In this document: positions 47,518 to 55,594 of the stretch, piece by piece
Layout: each line of letters opens with the position of its first letter
Position numbering within the stretch: the first letter of the stretch is position 1
Source: Thalassotalea nanhaiensis
GTDB lineage: Bacteria; Pseudomonadota; Gammaproteobacteria; Enterobacterales; Alteromonadaceae
Length of the DNA: 64,000 nt
Assembly (NCBI RefSeq): GCF_031583575.1
Contig: NZ_CP134146.1
Coordinates: forward strand, 806,001 to 870,000
Direction: 5' to 3'
Notes under the pieces: model-generated
Seen by the model: the letters and a program-made list of their open reading frames with translations, nothing else
The model's database searches: none
What the model was told of the DNA's origin: nothing
Program-made: the position numbers and the translations under genes

Positions 47518-48630
47518 ATGAGTAATTTTAGCAAGCAAGTATTGACTGTAGGTGAGATGGCAAGTGGTGTCTCACTCACTATTCCTGTTTATCGGTTAAC
47601 CGGCTCTGGTGAAGGGCCTTCTGTATATATACAAGCCAATATCCATGGGGCAGAGGTGCAGGGCAACGCCGTAATTTATCAATTATTAGAATTACTACAG
47701 AAGAGTAATTTAAATGGTAATATTACTTTAGTGCCTTATGCGAATCCGGTTGGCTGTAATCATAAAAATGGTGAGTACACTCTAGGCCGATTTGACCCTA
47801 TTACCGGGGTTAATTGGAATCGTATGTATCACTTTGATGAAACGTTAATTGAGCAGGTAATCAATAAACACAGTGACAGCGATATTGATACCATTAAAAC
47901 TGAATTTAAGCAGTTGATGCTAAATGATATAGACAATAAATTAGATCATAATAATTATGGTTTAACAACCGGTCGTCGCATTGCTTACCGTTTACAACAA
48001 ATGGCGTTACAACACGATATCGTACTCGATTTACATACCGGCCCTATATCTTCAAAGCACTTGTACTGCGCTGAATATGCACAACAAAGCGCAAGTTATT
48101 TTAATATTGAACATACCATATTAATACCAAATGACTTTGCCGGCGCTCTTGATGAGGCGACGTTTTGTCCCTGGTGGACGTTAACTGAAAAATTTGCAGA
48201 ACTTGGTCGAGAACTGAATTTTGGTAAAGAGAGCTTTACTGTTGAGTTAGGGTCTCAAGAATTAATAAATTTGGATGAAGCGCTGATAGATGCTCAAAGT
48301 ATTTTATCTTATTTACAACATAAAGATGTGATTAACGGTAGTGATTATCAACCTGCAGAAATGACACGTTATGCGTGCTATCTTAAAGACTATAAAGTTT
48401 ATTATTCTCCTATGGGGGGCATGGTGGACTATTTAGGTGAATTTGGCCAAATACTGAAACAAGGTGAGCCTTTAGCCAGAATATTACGTATGGATAACTA
48501 TGGTGACGGTGATGCATTGCATTACCTCACACTAGATGAAGACGTGATTCCTGTATTACATTTTGCTTCGGCAAGTGTAAATCAAGGAACAGAACTGTAT
48601 AAAGTATTTACTAATTATTTTACTCTTTGA
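47518..48630 (+). CDS. Succinylglutamate desuccinylase/aspartoacylase-family zinc hydrolase
   Basis: 370 residues, M14-like AstE/AspA superfamily. Zinc ligands are H43 and E46 (NIHGAEVQGN) and H173 (DLHTG), and the catalytic Glu is E243 (TVELGSQE). A C-terminal beta-domain (about 290-370) fits the deacylase type. Such enzymes remove acyl groups from amino acids or related amines. It starts nine bases after dapA, so it shares the lysine riboswitch. A role in lysine or DAP metabolism (for example removing an N-acyl group) is therefore plausible but not shown; true AstE would belong to arginine catabolism. Confidence 0.85.
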   Translation: MSNFSKQVLTVGEMASGVSLTIPVYRLTGSGEGPSVYIQANIHGAEVQGNAVIYQLLELLQKSNLNGNITLVPYANPVGCNHKNGEYTLGRFDPITGVNWNRMYHFDETLIEQVINKHSDSDIDTIKTEFKQLMLNDIDNKLDHNNYGLTTGRRIAYRLQQMALQHDIVLDLHTGPISSKHLYCAEYAQQSASYFNIEHTILIPNDFAGALDEATFCPWWTLTEKFAELGRELNFGKESFTVELGSQELINLDEALIDAQSILSYLQHKDVINGSDYQPAEMTRYACYLKDYKVYYSPMGGMVDYLGEFGQILKQGEPLARILRMDNYGDGDALHYLTLDEDVIPVLHFASASVNQGTELYKVFTNYFTL

Positions 48631-48652
48631 TTTTTTAATTATGCATTAATTT

Positions 48653-48976
48653 ATGACTTCCAAAACAAAAGCACCATCATCAGAAAGTATTAAGGCAGCT
48701 GAAACTATGGCTAAAAGCATACAAAAGCCAGGCCAAACCAAAGAGCAAACAAAGTTAATTGCACAAGGTATCCAAAAGGGCATTGAGCAATATAAAAAGC
48801 AGCAAAAAGCCAAAGCTAGAGATGCAGACAAAGCCAAGAAGAAGCAACAAAAAGCAAAGTCACAAAATAGCGAGACTAATGCCGTTGAGCTACAAGACGT
48901 GCAACAGTCCAAGTTAGCTTGGGTTTTGTTGGCTATATCTTGGTTAGGCTTTATTGCTTATCTTATATTAGTTTGA
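48653..48976 (+). CDS. DUF2956 family membrane protein
   Basis: 107 residues: a lysine/glutamine-rich N-terminal region with the family motif KPGQTKEQTKLIAQGIQKGIEQYKKQQK (starting near residue 25), a charged coiled-coil-like middle, and one C-terminal TM segment (about 87-106). Function unknown. The ATG is 23 bases past the AstE-like gene; it could be read by the same transcript. Confidence 0.85.
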   Translation: MTSKTKAPSSESIKAAETMAKSIQKPGQTKEQTKLIAQGIQKGIEQYKKQQKAKARDADKAKKKQQKAKSQNSETNAVELQDVQQSKLAWVLLAISWLGFIAYLILV

Positions 48977-49026
48977 TTTGTGCCCGTTTATTGGCATAAA
49001 ATTATCGAAATTTTTTTGGAGTGTTT

Positions 49027-49275
49027 ATGAAATTAATTATCGTGGCTTTGTGGTTAGCCTGTTTTTACAATTTAGTTTTGCCATTTGAACAGGGCTTAGA
49101 GCATGTTCTACACTGGGTACTTATTGTATTGCCTATTGCTCATCTAATTGAGTGTTTTCTTTTCAAGAAAAGAGTTGAAGAAGCAGAAGGTGACAATATG
49201 AAACATTATTTGCAAATATTAATATTTGGTGGCGTTCACCTACTACATCTTAAAAAGCCGAACAAAAAAGCTTAA
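49027..49275 (+). CDS. DUF1145 family membrane protein (YhhL-like)
   Basis: 82 residues from ATG 49027, which has GGAG five bases upstream; a GTG six bases earlier overlaps that site. Two or three TM segments, PFEQGLEHVLHWVLIVLPIAH in the middle, and a basic C-terminus. It matches DUF1145; function unknown. Confidence 0.8.
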   Translation: MKLIIVALWLACFYNLVLPFEQGLEHVLHWVLIVLPIAHLIECFLFKKRVEEAEGDNMKHYLQILIFGGVHLLHLKKPNKKA

Positions 49276-49295
49276 CTAATTTAGAGCCGACGACA

Positions 49296-50102
49296 CTACC
49301 AGTTTTGTCGGTTGTCAAAATCTTTAGCATGCTCAGGGCTTAGTTGCTTTTTTACGGCCCGCTGCTGATTCTTTCCTAAGATTACTTTTATTTGATATAA
49401 ACTTTCTTTGGCGAGCATATGCCAGGACTTTTTGTGCCAATTATTGTTATAAAGTTTTTTTACGGCAGCAACTGAATCTGGTGAACGTTCAATAACAGGT
49501 TCAATCAACCTTAATGCTGCCTGATAAGGATCGTTACTAACTTGCGTTATTAACCCGTACTTAAGTGCCTGCTGGGCATTAATTATTTCGCCTGTCATAG
49601 CCAAATGCTTGGCAATATCAATGTTAACCAACTCTCTTAGTGCAAGATTTGCCCCCATGTCAGGTATAAGCCCCCACTTAGCTTCCATAATCGATAAAGA
49701 AGCATCAGGCGTAGTTATTCTAAAGTCGGCGCCAAGGGCAATTTGTAATCCACCACCCCAACATCTTCCTTGAATAATTGCTACCACAGGAACTGGGATT
49801 TTACGCCAGTTTGTGCTGACACGTTGCGCGAGGTTGGAGTTGCCTGGAATAAATTTAAACAGTAATTGCAATATATTCGATTTAGCTTTCAGTACTGACT
49901 TTACATCCAAACCACTACAAAAATCTTCGCCATTGCCAGATAGAAACACTGCCCTTATTGCTTTGTTTTTGCTTAATTTTTTACTTACTTTATCTAATGC
50001 ATGAAACATTGCCATGTCGATAGCATTATGTTTATCAGCTCTATTTAAGTTAACAATTGCTATATTGTTTTCGATCTTTAGGGTGATTCGTTGCTCAGTC
50101 AC
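49296..50102 (-). CDS. Enoyl-CoA hydratase/isomerase (crotonase) family protein
   Basis: 268 residues. Crotonase fold motifs: NRADKHNAIDMAMFHAL, the oxyanion-hole FLSGNGEDFCSGLD and GRCWGGGLQIALGADFRI. A Glu-containing EAKWGLIPDMGANLALREL follows. CoA-thioester hydratase or isomerase chemistry is expected; the substrate is unknown. The start is GTG 50102. It follows a MAPEG gene by 12 bases and is likely co-transcribed. Confidence 0.9.
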   Translation of the reverse strand: MTEQRITLKIENNIAIVNLNRADKHNAIDMAMFHALDKVSKKLSKNKAIRAVFLSGNGEDFCSGLDVKSVLKAKSNILQLLFKFIPGNSNLAQRVSTNWRKIPVPVVAIIQGRCWGGGLQIALGADFRITTPDASLSIMEAKWGLIPDMGANLALRELVNIDIAKHLAMTGEIINAQQALKYGLITQVSNDPYQAALRLIEPVIERSPDSVAAVKKLYNNNWHKKSWHMLAKESLYQIKVILGKNQQRAVKKQLSPEHAKDFDNRQNW

Positions 50103-50114
50103 TTTCTTATTCCA

Positions 50115-50537
50115 TTAAATTAAGATGATAAAAACATTTACTAATAAAGCCCATAGGCAAATTGCACCTAGCATATAAACTTTAAACCTTTGCATTACAT
50201 TATTGTTGGTACATTGAATAAAACTGTGAATTATTCTTAAGCCAACAAACCCCCAGGCTAAATAAGTTACACTTGGTGTATTTATATTTGTAAGTAATCC
50301 TAATATGACAAGGCCATAGAAAATGACCGGTAGTTCAAATAAATTTTTTAAATTATTTGCCGGTCTATTTATTTCTTCAGGCAATAATTCAGGGATTTTT
50401 TCCGGAGAATGCAATTGTTGAGCAGCTATCTTATGAGCGATTACATAGCGCAATCTTAAAAAGTACATGTATACCCATACAAAAAAGGTAAGTACCATCA
50501 AAGACAGCATGGGCAAAATAAGGGGGGATGACGTCAT
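50115..50537 (-). CDS. MAPEG-family membrane protein
   Basis: 140 residues, four TM helices, with the MAPEG signature RPANNLKNLFELPVIFYG and a later GLRIIHSFIQCTNNNVMQRF. Family members include glutathione transferases and related membrane enzymes; bacterial short forms mostly lack a known role. ATG 50537. Operon with the crotonase gene. Confidence 0.9.
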   Translation of the reverse strand: MTSSPLILPMLSLMVLTFFVWVYMYFLRLRYVIAHKIAAQQLHSPEKIPELLPEEINRPANNLKNLFELPVIFYGLVILGLLTNINTPSVTYLAWGFVGLRIIHSFIQCTNNNVMQRFKVYMLGAICLWALLVNVFIILI

Positions 50538-50628
50538 ATCTAGTTATCTTTTATTCTTATGAGATAACTCAGCCTATACTATTTTTCATTGCATACATAA
50601 CAAAATTAGTTTGGCTTAATTGTTTTAG

Positions 50629-50643
50629 TGTTATATTATAACA
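50629..50643 (+). promoter_or_regulatory. Zur box
   Basis: TGTTATATTATAACA is an exact match to the core Zur palindrome TGTTATANTATAACA (arms TGTTATA/TATAACA around one base). It lies 54 bases before the first ATG of the zinc-uptake genes, where a repressor could block transcription. Confidence 0.9.
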
Positions 50644-50697
50644 AAATAGAAAACAGTCTTAATATTGAATTAATCAAATCTACTATACTTAACTACT

Positions 50698-50997
50698 ATG
50701 ATTTTTAAACGCTTCCAACAAAACAGTAATATGCTATCTGCAATTATCATTGCAGCTATTTTATTGTTTTCTCCGTTAGCTCAAAGTAGTCATTTAGCCG
50801 AGCACGACTTTTCAATTGAAGATGTTCACTGTCAGGTGTGTTTATCGTCTGTTATGGATGATGATTATATTATTGATGGCGATGAGCAAACTCTAGAGCC
50901 TTATCACACGGCTTCAATCCATGCGCAACATTACCGCTCTAAACCTAACGTACGCATAACGTTTTATTCTTCACGGGCACCGCCCAGCACCCTTTAA
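50698..50997 (+). CDS. Small exported protein at the head of the Zur operon
   Basis: 99 residues with a signal peptide (about 12-30, ending LAQSS). The mature part carries several His and a CQVC pair (EDVHCQVCLSS), then an acidic loop and a basic C-terminus. This pattern resembles DUF2946-like small proteins in zinc/iron operons, but I am not certain of the family. The Cys/His content and the Zur box suggest a metal-binding or metal-delivery role (inference). Confidence 0.7.
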   Translation: MIFKRFQQNSNMLSAIIIAAILLFSPLAQSSHLAEHDFSIEDVHCQVCLSSVMDDDYIIDGDEQTLEPYHTASIHAQHYRSKPNVRITFYSSRAPPSTL

Positions 50998-51063
50998 ATT
51001 TTATTTTTAACGTTACTCATCAATTGCTGAGTAATTTAATACCAAATTTTTAGGATCAATTTA

Positions 51064-52278
51064 ATGAAATTAAGTAAATTAACTACTGCGGTAGTTTTAG
51101 GTGTTGCTGCTGCTCAAACACATGCGGCTACAGACGATATTAACGTAAGTGCCATTATCAATGTTGGTTATACAGAACGAGAAGACTTCCAAGGAATTGC
51201 CGGCTACGGAGTTGATGACCATGCTGCAGGTCTAAAAAATGGCTTTTGGACTGACCATACTGAAATTGCTATCAGTGCACCTATCGATGATATGTTTTTC
51301 GGTAAAGTAACTATGGTGTTAGATGAGCACGATGGTGAAACCGAGGTTGAGCTTGAAGAAGCATTTATTCAAACCACAGCTATGCCATATGATTTATCTT
51401 TTCGCGCTGGACGATTTCTATCAAATGTAGGTTATTTAAATGGCAAACATGCGCACACCGACAGCTTTGCTGACAGACCATTAGTTTATCGAGCATTTAT
51501 GAATGGCCATTATTATGATGATGGCGCTCGTTTATCTTGGTTAGCGCCAACGGAAACCTATATTGAGTTAGGGACCGAAGTGTTTAAAGGCGCAACAATG
51601 CCAGCTTATTCTGATGGCGAAGGAGTAGGGGCGCATTCACTGTTTGTAAAAACCGGCGGAGATTTCAATGAATCTCATAGCTGGCAGTTAGGGGCATCTT
51701 ATATCGGTTTTAAAAACGATGAAGAGTATTGTAGTAGTCATGACCATGGAGAAGAGGATCACGAACCTCATGCTTTAGAAGATGAACATGGTGAAGCATT
51801 TGGCGCCTGTGACTTTAGTGGTGACAAAGATTATTACATCGTAGATGCTACGTGGAAGTGGGCTCCTAACGGTAATTACAAGTATCAAAATTTTGCACTT
51901 TCTGCCGAATACTTCATCGTTGAAGAAAAAGGCGAATTGCACCATGAAGAAGAGCACGAAGAACACATAAATGTGTTTGATGAAGAGCATCATGATGAAA
52001 TTGACGTTGAGCACACCGGCTTTTATGTGAGCGGTGTTTATCAATTTAGTCCTAATTGGGCTGCGGGTTTACGTTACTCTGAGATAGATTTTGATGAACC
52101 TTATTCGGATGGCTTTAAGCCGAAAGTATCTACGGCTATGATGGAGTATCGCCATTCACACTTCTCAACGATTAGACTGCAATACAGTCAGGATAAGTCG
52201 GTAGAACACTTCACTGACGACCAAGTTACGCTACAATTTAATATGGCATTAGGAGCTCATGGTGCGCATCAATTTTAA
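51064..52278 (+). CDS. Zinc-regulated outer-membrane porin-like protein with His-rich loops
   Basis: 404 residues with a signal peptide (ends QTHAATDD). Beta-barrel-like alternation follows (FRAGRFLSNVGYLNGKHAH, WLAPTETYIELGTEVFKG), ending LQFNMALGAHGAHQF. Two loops are very rich in His, Glu and Asp (about 222-243 and 296-320; for example HDHGEEDHEPHALEDEHGE), as expected for zinc capture. It is predicted to pass or gather Zn2+ at the outer membrane under zinc shortage. No TonB box or plug domain is seen. It overlaps the binding-protein gene downstream by about 20 bases. Confidence 0.8.
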   Translation: MKLSKLTTAVVLGVAAAQTHAATDDINVSAIINVGYTEREDFQGIAGYGVDDHAAGLKNGFWTDHTEIAISAPIDDMFFGKVTMVLDEHDGETEVELEEAFIQTTAMPYDLSFRAGRFLSNVGYLNGKHAHTDSFADRPLVYRAFMNGHYYDDGARLSWLAPTETYIELGTEVFKGATMPAYSDGEGVGAHSLFVKTGGDFNESHSWQLGASYIGFKNDEEYCSSHDHGEEDHEPHALEDEHGEAFGACDFSGDKDYYIVDATWKWAPNGNYKYQNFALSAEYFIVEEKGELHHEEEHEEHINVFDEEHHDEIDVEHTGFYVSGVYQFSPNWAAGLRYSEIDFDEPYSDGFKPKVSTAMMEYRHSHFSTIRLQYSQDKSVEHFTDDQVTLQFNMALGAHGAHQF

Positions 52279-53182
52279 ACAAAAGTTTGCTTTAGTTTGC
52301 ACTGCATTGCTGGTAACAATGTTACCAGCTCAGGCACAGCTGAATATATTTGCCTGTGAACCTGAATATGCAGCGCTGGCTAAAGAGCTGGCAGGGGACG
52401 ATGCGAATATATTTAGTGCAACTACTGCTAAACAAGATCCTCACTTTGTACAAGCAAGACCTAGCTTGATTTCTAAAATGCGTCGTGCGGATGTAGTTAT
52501 TTGTGCTGGCGCCGACTTAGAAATAGGTTGGTTGCCAATGTTGCAAATGAAGTCTAATAATCGTGATGTTCAATCTACAGAGAAAGGTTTATTTTTAGCA
52601 TCTGATCATGTTGAAAACCTGGATATCCCGGTTAAGGTTGATCGCTCGATGGGGGATGTCCATGTATTGGGTAACCCGCATGTACATTTAGACCCATTTA
52701 GAGTGGCTAGCCTGGCCAAGTCTTTTACTGAAAAGTTAGTGCAACTCGATGGTCCAAACGCTGCTGTTTATCAGAAAAATCTAGCAGATTTTAGCCAACG
52801 CTGGAAAACTGCCACGGCTAAATGGCAGAAAAAAGCTGAACCTTTGCAGGGTATGAAGGTAGTTGCTTACCATTCATCATTTAAGTATTTATTTGAGTTT
52901 TTAGGCATGCAACAAGTTGGTGATTTAGAACCTAAACCCGGTTTGCCACCTACCAGCTCTCATTTACTCAGTGTACTTGATATTGTGAATCAACAGCAGG
53001 TGAAGTTGGTCGTATATACCAGTTATCAAGATGCAAAGGCTGCAGATTGGTTGCAAGATAAGACGGATATTGTAAGCCTGCAACTACCTTATACGGTCGG
53101 TGGCAATAAACAGAGCGTTGATTTGTTTACTATGATGGAACAGCATATTTCAATGCTATTGTTGTCGTTAGAACAGAAGTAA
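52259..53182 (+). CDS. ZnuA-like periplasmic zinc-binding protein
   Basis: 307 residues, cluster A-I metal-binding protein of an ABC importer. Signal peptide (about 8-26). Likely metal ligands are H62 (KQDPHFVQ), H141/H143 (GNPHVHLDP) and H205 (AYHSSFKYL). The His-rich flexible loop of E. coli ZnuA is absent; the His-rich loops sit in the neighbouring porin instead. The start is ATG 52259 or GTG 52262, and AGGAG at 52251-52255 fits the GTG better. It lies inside the Zur-controlled operon. Confidence 0.87.
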   Translation: MVRINFKQKFALVCTALLVTMLPAQAQLNIFACEPEYAALAKELAGDDANIFSATTAKQDPHFVQARPSLISKMRRADVVICAGADLEIGWLPMLQMKSNNRDVQSTEKGLFLASDHVENLDIPVKVDRSMGDVHVLGNPHVHLDPFRVASLAKSFTEKLVQLDGPNAAVYQKNLADFSQRWKTATAKWQKKAEPLQGMKVVAYHSSFKYLFEFLGMQQVGDLEPKPGLPPTSSHLLSVLDIVNQQQVKLVVYTSYQDAKAADWLQDKTDIVSLQLPYTVGGNKQSVDLFTMMEQHISMLLLSLEQK

Positions 53183-53197
53183 TAAGGTTAAAGTTTA

Positions 53198-53959
53198 ATG
53201 GTTGAATTAATTGATATTTTACTCCCGGCATTTGTTGCTGGCCTGTTGGTGCTTAGCACCCATGTGCCTTTGGGCTATCAGGTGTTAAAGCGAGGGATTA
53301 TATTTATTGATTTAGCCATTGCTCAAATTGCCGGGCTTGGCGCTGTAGTGGTACAAACAACTGATATTGGTCATCACTTACCCGGTGCCAATTATATTGT
53401 TGCTGCTCTGTTTGCCTTAAGTGGCGCTGGAATTATTGCTTTATTTGAACGCTTTGCAAAGCAGCAGTTAGAAGCATTAATTGGTTGTTTATATGTGTTG
53501 TCAGCAACCGGAGCGTTTTTATTGCTTGCCAATGATCCCCATGGCGGTGATTTATTAAAACAAGTATTATCAGGGCAAATTCTTTGGGTGACGTTTTCAG
53601 ACTTATATCTTCATATGGCTCTATATGCTGGCATTGTTGCACTTATGGTATTTAAACCAGTGCTATTATCTGGCAAATGGTTTTACTTTATTTTCGCTAT
53701 TGCTATTACCAGCTCAGTGCAAATGGTCGGTGTATTTCTAGTGTTCAGTACGTTGATTATTCCAGCGTTGGCTACAGTAAAGCTGGCAAGGTTTAAAACG
53801 CGTTTTGCCTACCTTATTGGCGTGTTAGCTTATTTAATTGGTCTAATCGCCTCGGCAACATGGGATTTACCAAGTGGCTCTGCAATAGTTTGGTCATTAG
53901 CTATGGTCGCGATTATTGTTACTTTGCTGATGCATAAGTTTTCTATAATAAAAACTTAA
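53198..53959 (+). CDS. ABC-3 type metal permease (ZnuB-like)
   Basis: 253 residues, about eight TM helices. It matches the ABC-3 metal permease family: VLKRGIIFIDLAIAQIAGLGA in the second segment, then VQMVGVFLVFSTLIIPALAT near the end. It would form the membrane channel of a zinc importer with the ZnuA-like protein encoded 15 bases upstream. No ATPase gene follows; the next gene is a convergent cvfB. The ATPase must be elsewhere or shared. Confidence 0.88.
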   Translation: MVELIDILLPAFVAGLLVLSTHVPLGYQVLKRGIIFIDLAIAQIAGLGAVVVQTTDIGHHLPGANYIVAALFALSGAGIIALFERFAKQQLEALIGCLYVLSATGAFLLLANDPHGGDLLKQVLSGQILWVTFSDLYLHMALYAGIVALMVFKPVLLSGKWFYFIFAIAITSSVQMVGVFLVFSTLIIPALATVKLARFKTRFAYLIGVLAYLIGLIASATWDLPSGSAIVWSLAMVAIIVTLLMHKFSIIKT

Positions 53960-53968
53960 CCATTCCTC

Positions 53969-53991
53969 AAAAAAATAGGCGCCAAGGCGCC
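53969..53991. terminator. GC-rich hairpin between convergent genes
   Basis: GGCGC (53978-53982) pairs with GCGCC (53987-53991), loop CAAG. The A-run at 53969-53975 makes it work best as the cvfB terminator on the minus strand. Confidence 0.65.
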
Positions 53992-54019
53992 CATTTATCT
54001 CATTAACAAATCTTAAACT

Positions 54020-55033
54020 CTATTTAGAGCTATTTTTGTACGGATTCGCTTTATCGCTAGCTTGTTTCTTATAAGTTTTCGGTTTACTCGATTGTGGCTT
54101 TTTAGCAAAAGATTTGTTTGATTTTCCACGACTAGTTTTATCTGGGGTAGACTTACCCTTATTTGGGTTAACTTTTGCTGCTGGCTTTTTCGGTTGTGGG
54201 TTTTTAACAAAACGAATACCGTCGGCTTCAATGCTGACTCGGCCATGCTTAAATAAATTTCCAACAGTGCTTTTAAAGGTTTTCTTGCTTACACCAAAAG
54301 TTTGTTGAATAAGCTCAGGCGAGCTTTTATCGTTAATTGCACTAAACCCATCGTTATCTTGTAAATATGCGATAAAGGTTGGTGCAAAGTCATTTACTTT
54401 ACCAATGCCGGGGCGTGTTAGGGTTAGATCTACTCGGCCATCACTGCGCATAGTTTTAACGTAACCTAATATTTTTTTACCAACTCTCAATGGTTGGAAT
54501 ATCTCATTATCGTATAACAAACCCCAATTTCTATCATTGATGATTGCTTTAAAACCTAGATCTGTTTTATCACCAATGGTTAGGTTTACGCGTTCGCCAA
54601 TTTCATAATTCGCTGGCCATATATCTAGATATTTATCTAACTTGCTCGAAGCCGCAATACGGTCAGTTTGTATATCACGATAAATCTTTACTAAATAGTA
54701 TTTACCAACAACCATTTTATGATGCTGCTGGTTATAAGGTACTAATAAGTCCTTAGGTAAGCCCCAATCTAAAAAAGCGCCAGTATTATTTACTTGTAAT
54801 ACCTTTAAGCTGACGAAGTCGTCAACTTGGCCTTTAGGTGTTTCAGTTGTAGCGATAAGGCGATCATTAGAGTCAAAATAAATAAACACGCTAACATCAA
54901 GGCCTTCAGCACAACCATCTGGCAAATAGCGAGTCGGTAAAAGTATTTCGCCTAAGTCCGCACCATCCAAGTAGGCGCCAAATTCGGTGAGTTTAACGAC
55001 CTTTAGCGTATTGATTTTGCCTATTTCTGCCAT
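54020..55033 (-). CDS. CvfB-family S1-like RNA-binding protein
   Basis: 337 residues, CvfB/YitL type with tandem S1-like OB-folds. These start VVKLTEFGAYLDGADLGEILLP, then VNNTGAFLDWGLPKDLLVP (about 78-96), then GFKAIINDRNWGLLYDNE. A winged-helix-like segment follows (about 240-275). The C-terminal 60 residues are a Lys/Ser/Pro-rich basic tail, probably extra RNA contact. ATG 55033. Function in RNA biology; precise target unknown. Confidence 0.9.
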   Translation of the reverse strand: MAEIGKINTLKVVKLTEFGAYLDGADLGEILLPTRYLPDGCAEGLDVSVFIYFDSNDRLIATTETPKGQVDDFVSLKVLQVNNTGAFLDWGLPKDLLVPYNQQHHKMVVGKYYLVKIYRDIQTDRIAASSKLDKYLDIWPANYEIGERVNLTIGDKTDLGFKAIINDRNWGLLYDNEIFQPLRVGKKILGYVKTMRSDGRVDLTLTRPGIGKVNDFAPTFIAYLQDNDGFSAINDKSSPELIQQTFGVSKKTFKSTVGNLFKHGRVSIEADGIRFVKNPQPKKPAAKVNPNKGKSTPDKTSRGKSNKSFAKKPQSSKPKTYKKQASDKANPYKNSSK

Positions 55034-55099
55034 TGGGTTTCCTAATGATTATAATTAACGGCGCAATTGTAGCATGATGCTTTAACTGTGCGGTATTTT

Positions 55100-55555
55100 T
55101 TAGCCCTCTGAATGTTGATTTTGCACCTTCAATTTACATTGAATAAATTCACCATGGCGTAAATGCAATAGATCAGCAATTCGTCTGATTATGTGTTCTT
55201 CAATGACATCTAAATGTCCATCTGAATAGGCAACTTTCCATAACAACTCAACAATTTTGATTCTATCGCTCAGTTCATATTGTTCGTTAATTAATGTGGT
55301 ATAACGGTAAAAGTCATTAGCGTGATGTGACTCATCTTCAGCAAGGGCTAATACATCATTAACTTCACTTTTATCTAACTGAAAATGGTGTTGCAAAAGC
55401 TCTATCAGTTTTGCTTTTTCTTCTTCTTCATATTTATGATCAGCACGCATTACTTCAAACAGTAATACCGCAGTGGCTATTTCAAGGGAGAGGGTGTTAT
55501 TTACAACGCTGTCTTGTTGCAGGTTTCGGATAAAAATTCGGATTCTTGTGAGCAT
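55100..55555 (-). CDS. TerB/DjlA-like domain protein
   Basis: 151 residues, helical. The TerB-type pattern is seen in ATAVLLFEVMRADHKYEEEEK (first metal-like acidic site, residue 40 region) and LLWKVAYSDGHLDVIEEHIIR (about 106-126). Related to the tellurite-resistance TerB fold, widely found outside tellurite operons. No ter genes are nearby. It precedes the GGDEF gene on the same side but is separated by 39 bases. Confidence 0.82.
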   Translation of the reverse strand: MLTRIRIFIRNLQQDSVVNNTLSLEIATAVLLFEVMRADHKYEEEEKAKLIELLQHHFQLDKSEVNDVLALAEDESHHANDFYRYTTLINEQYELSDRIKIVELLWKVAYSDGHLDVIEEHIIRRIADLLHLRHGEFIQCKLKVQNQHSEG

Positions 55556-55594
55556 AATAGGAGTTCTTTTAAGTGTTTTTTTGATTGTAGTCGT

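Noticed and set aside
55100-55555. Tellurite-resistance locus
   Set aside because: A lone TerB-fold protein without any other ter genes is not evidence for tellurite resistance.
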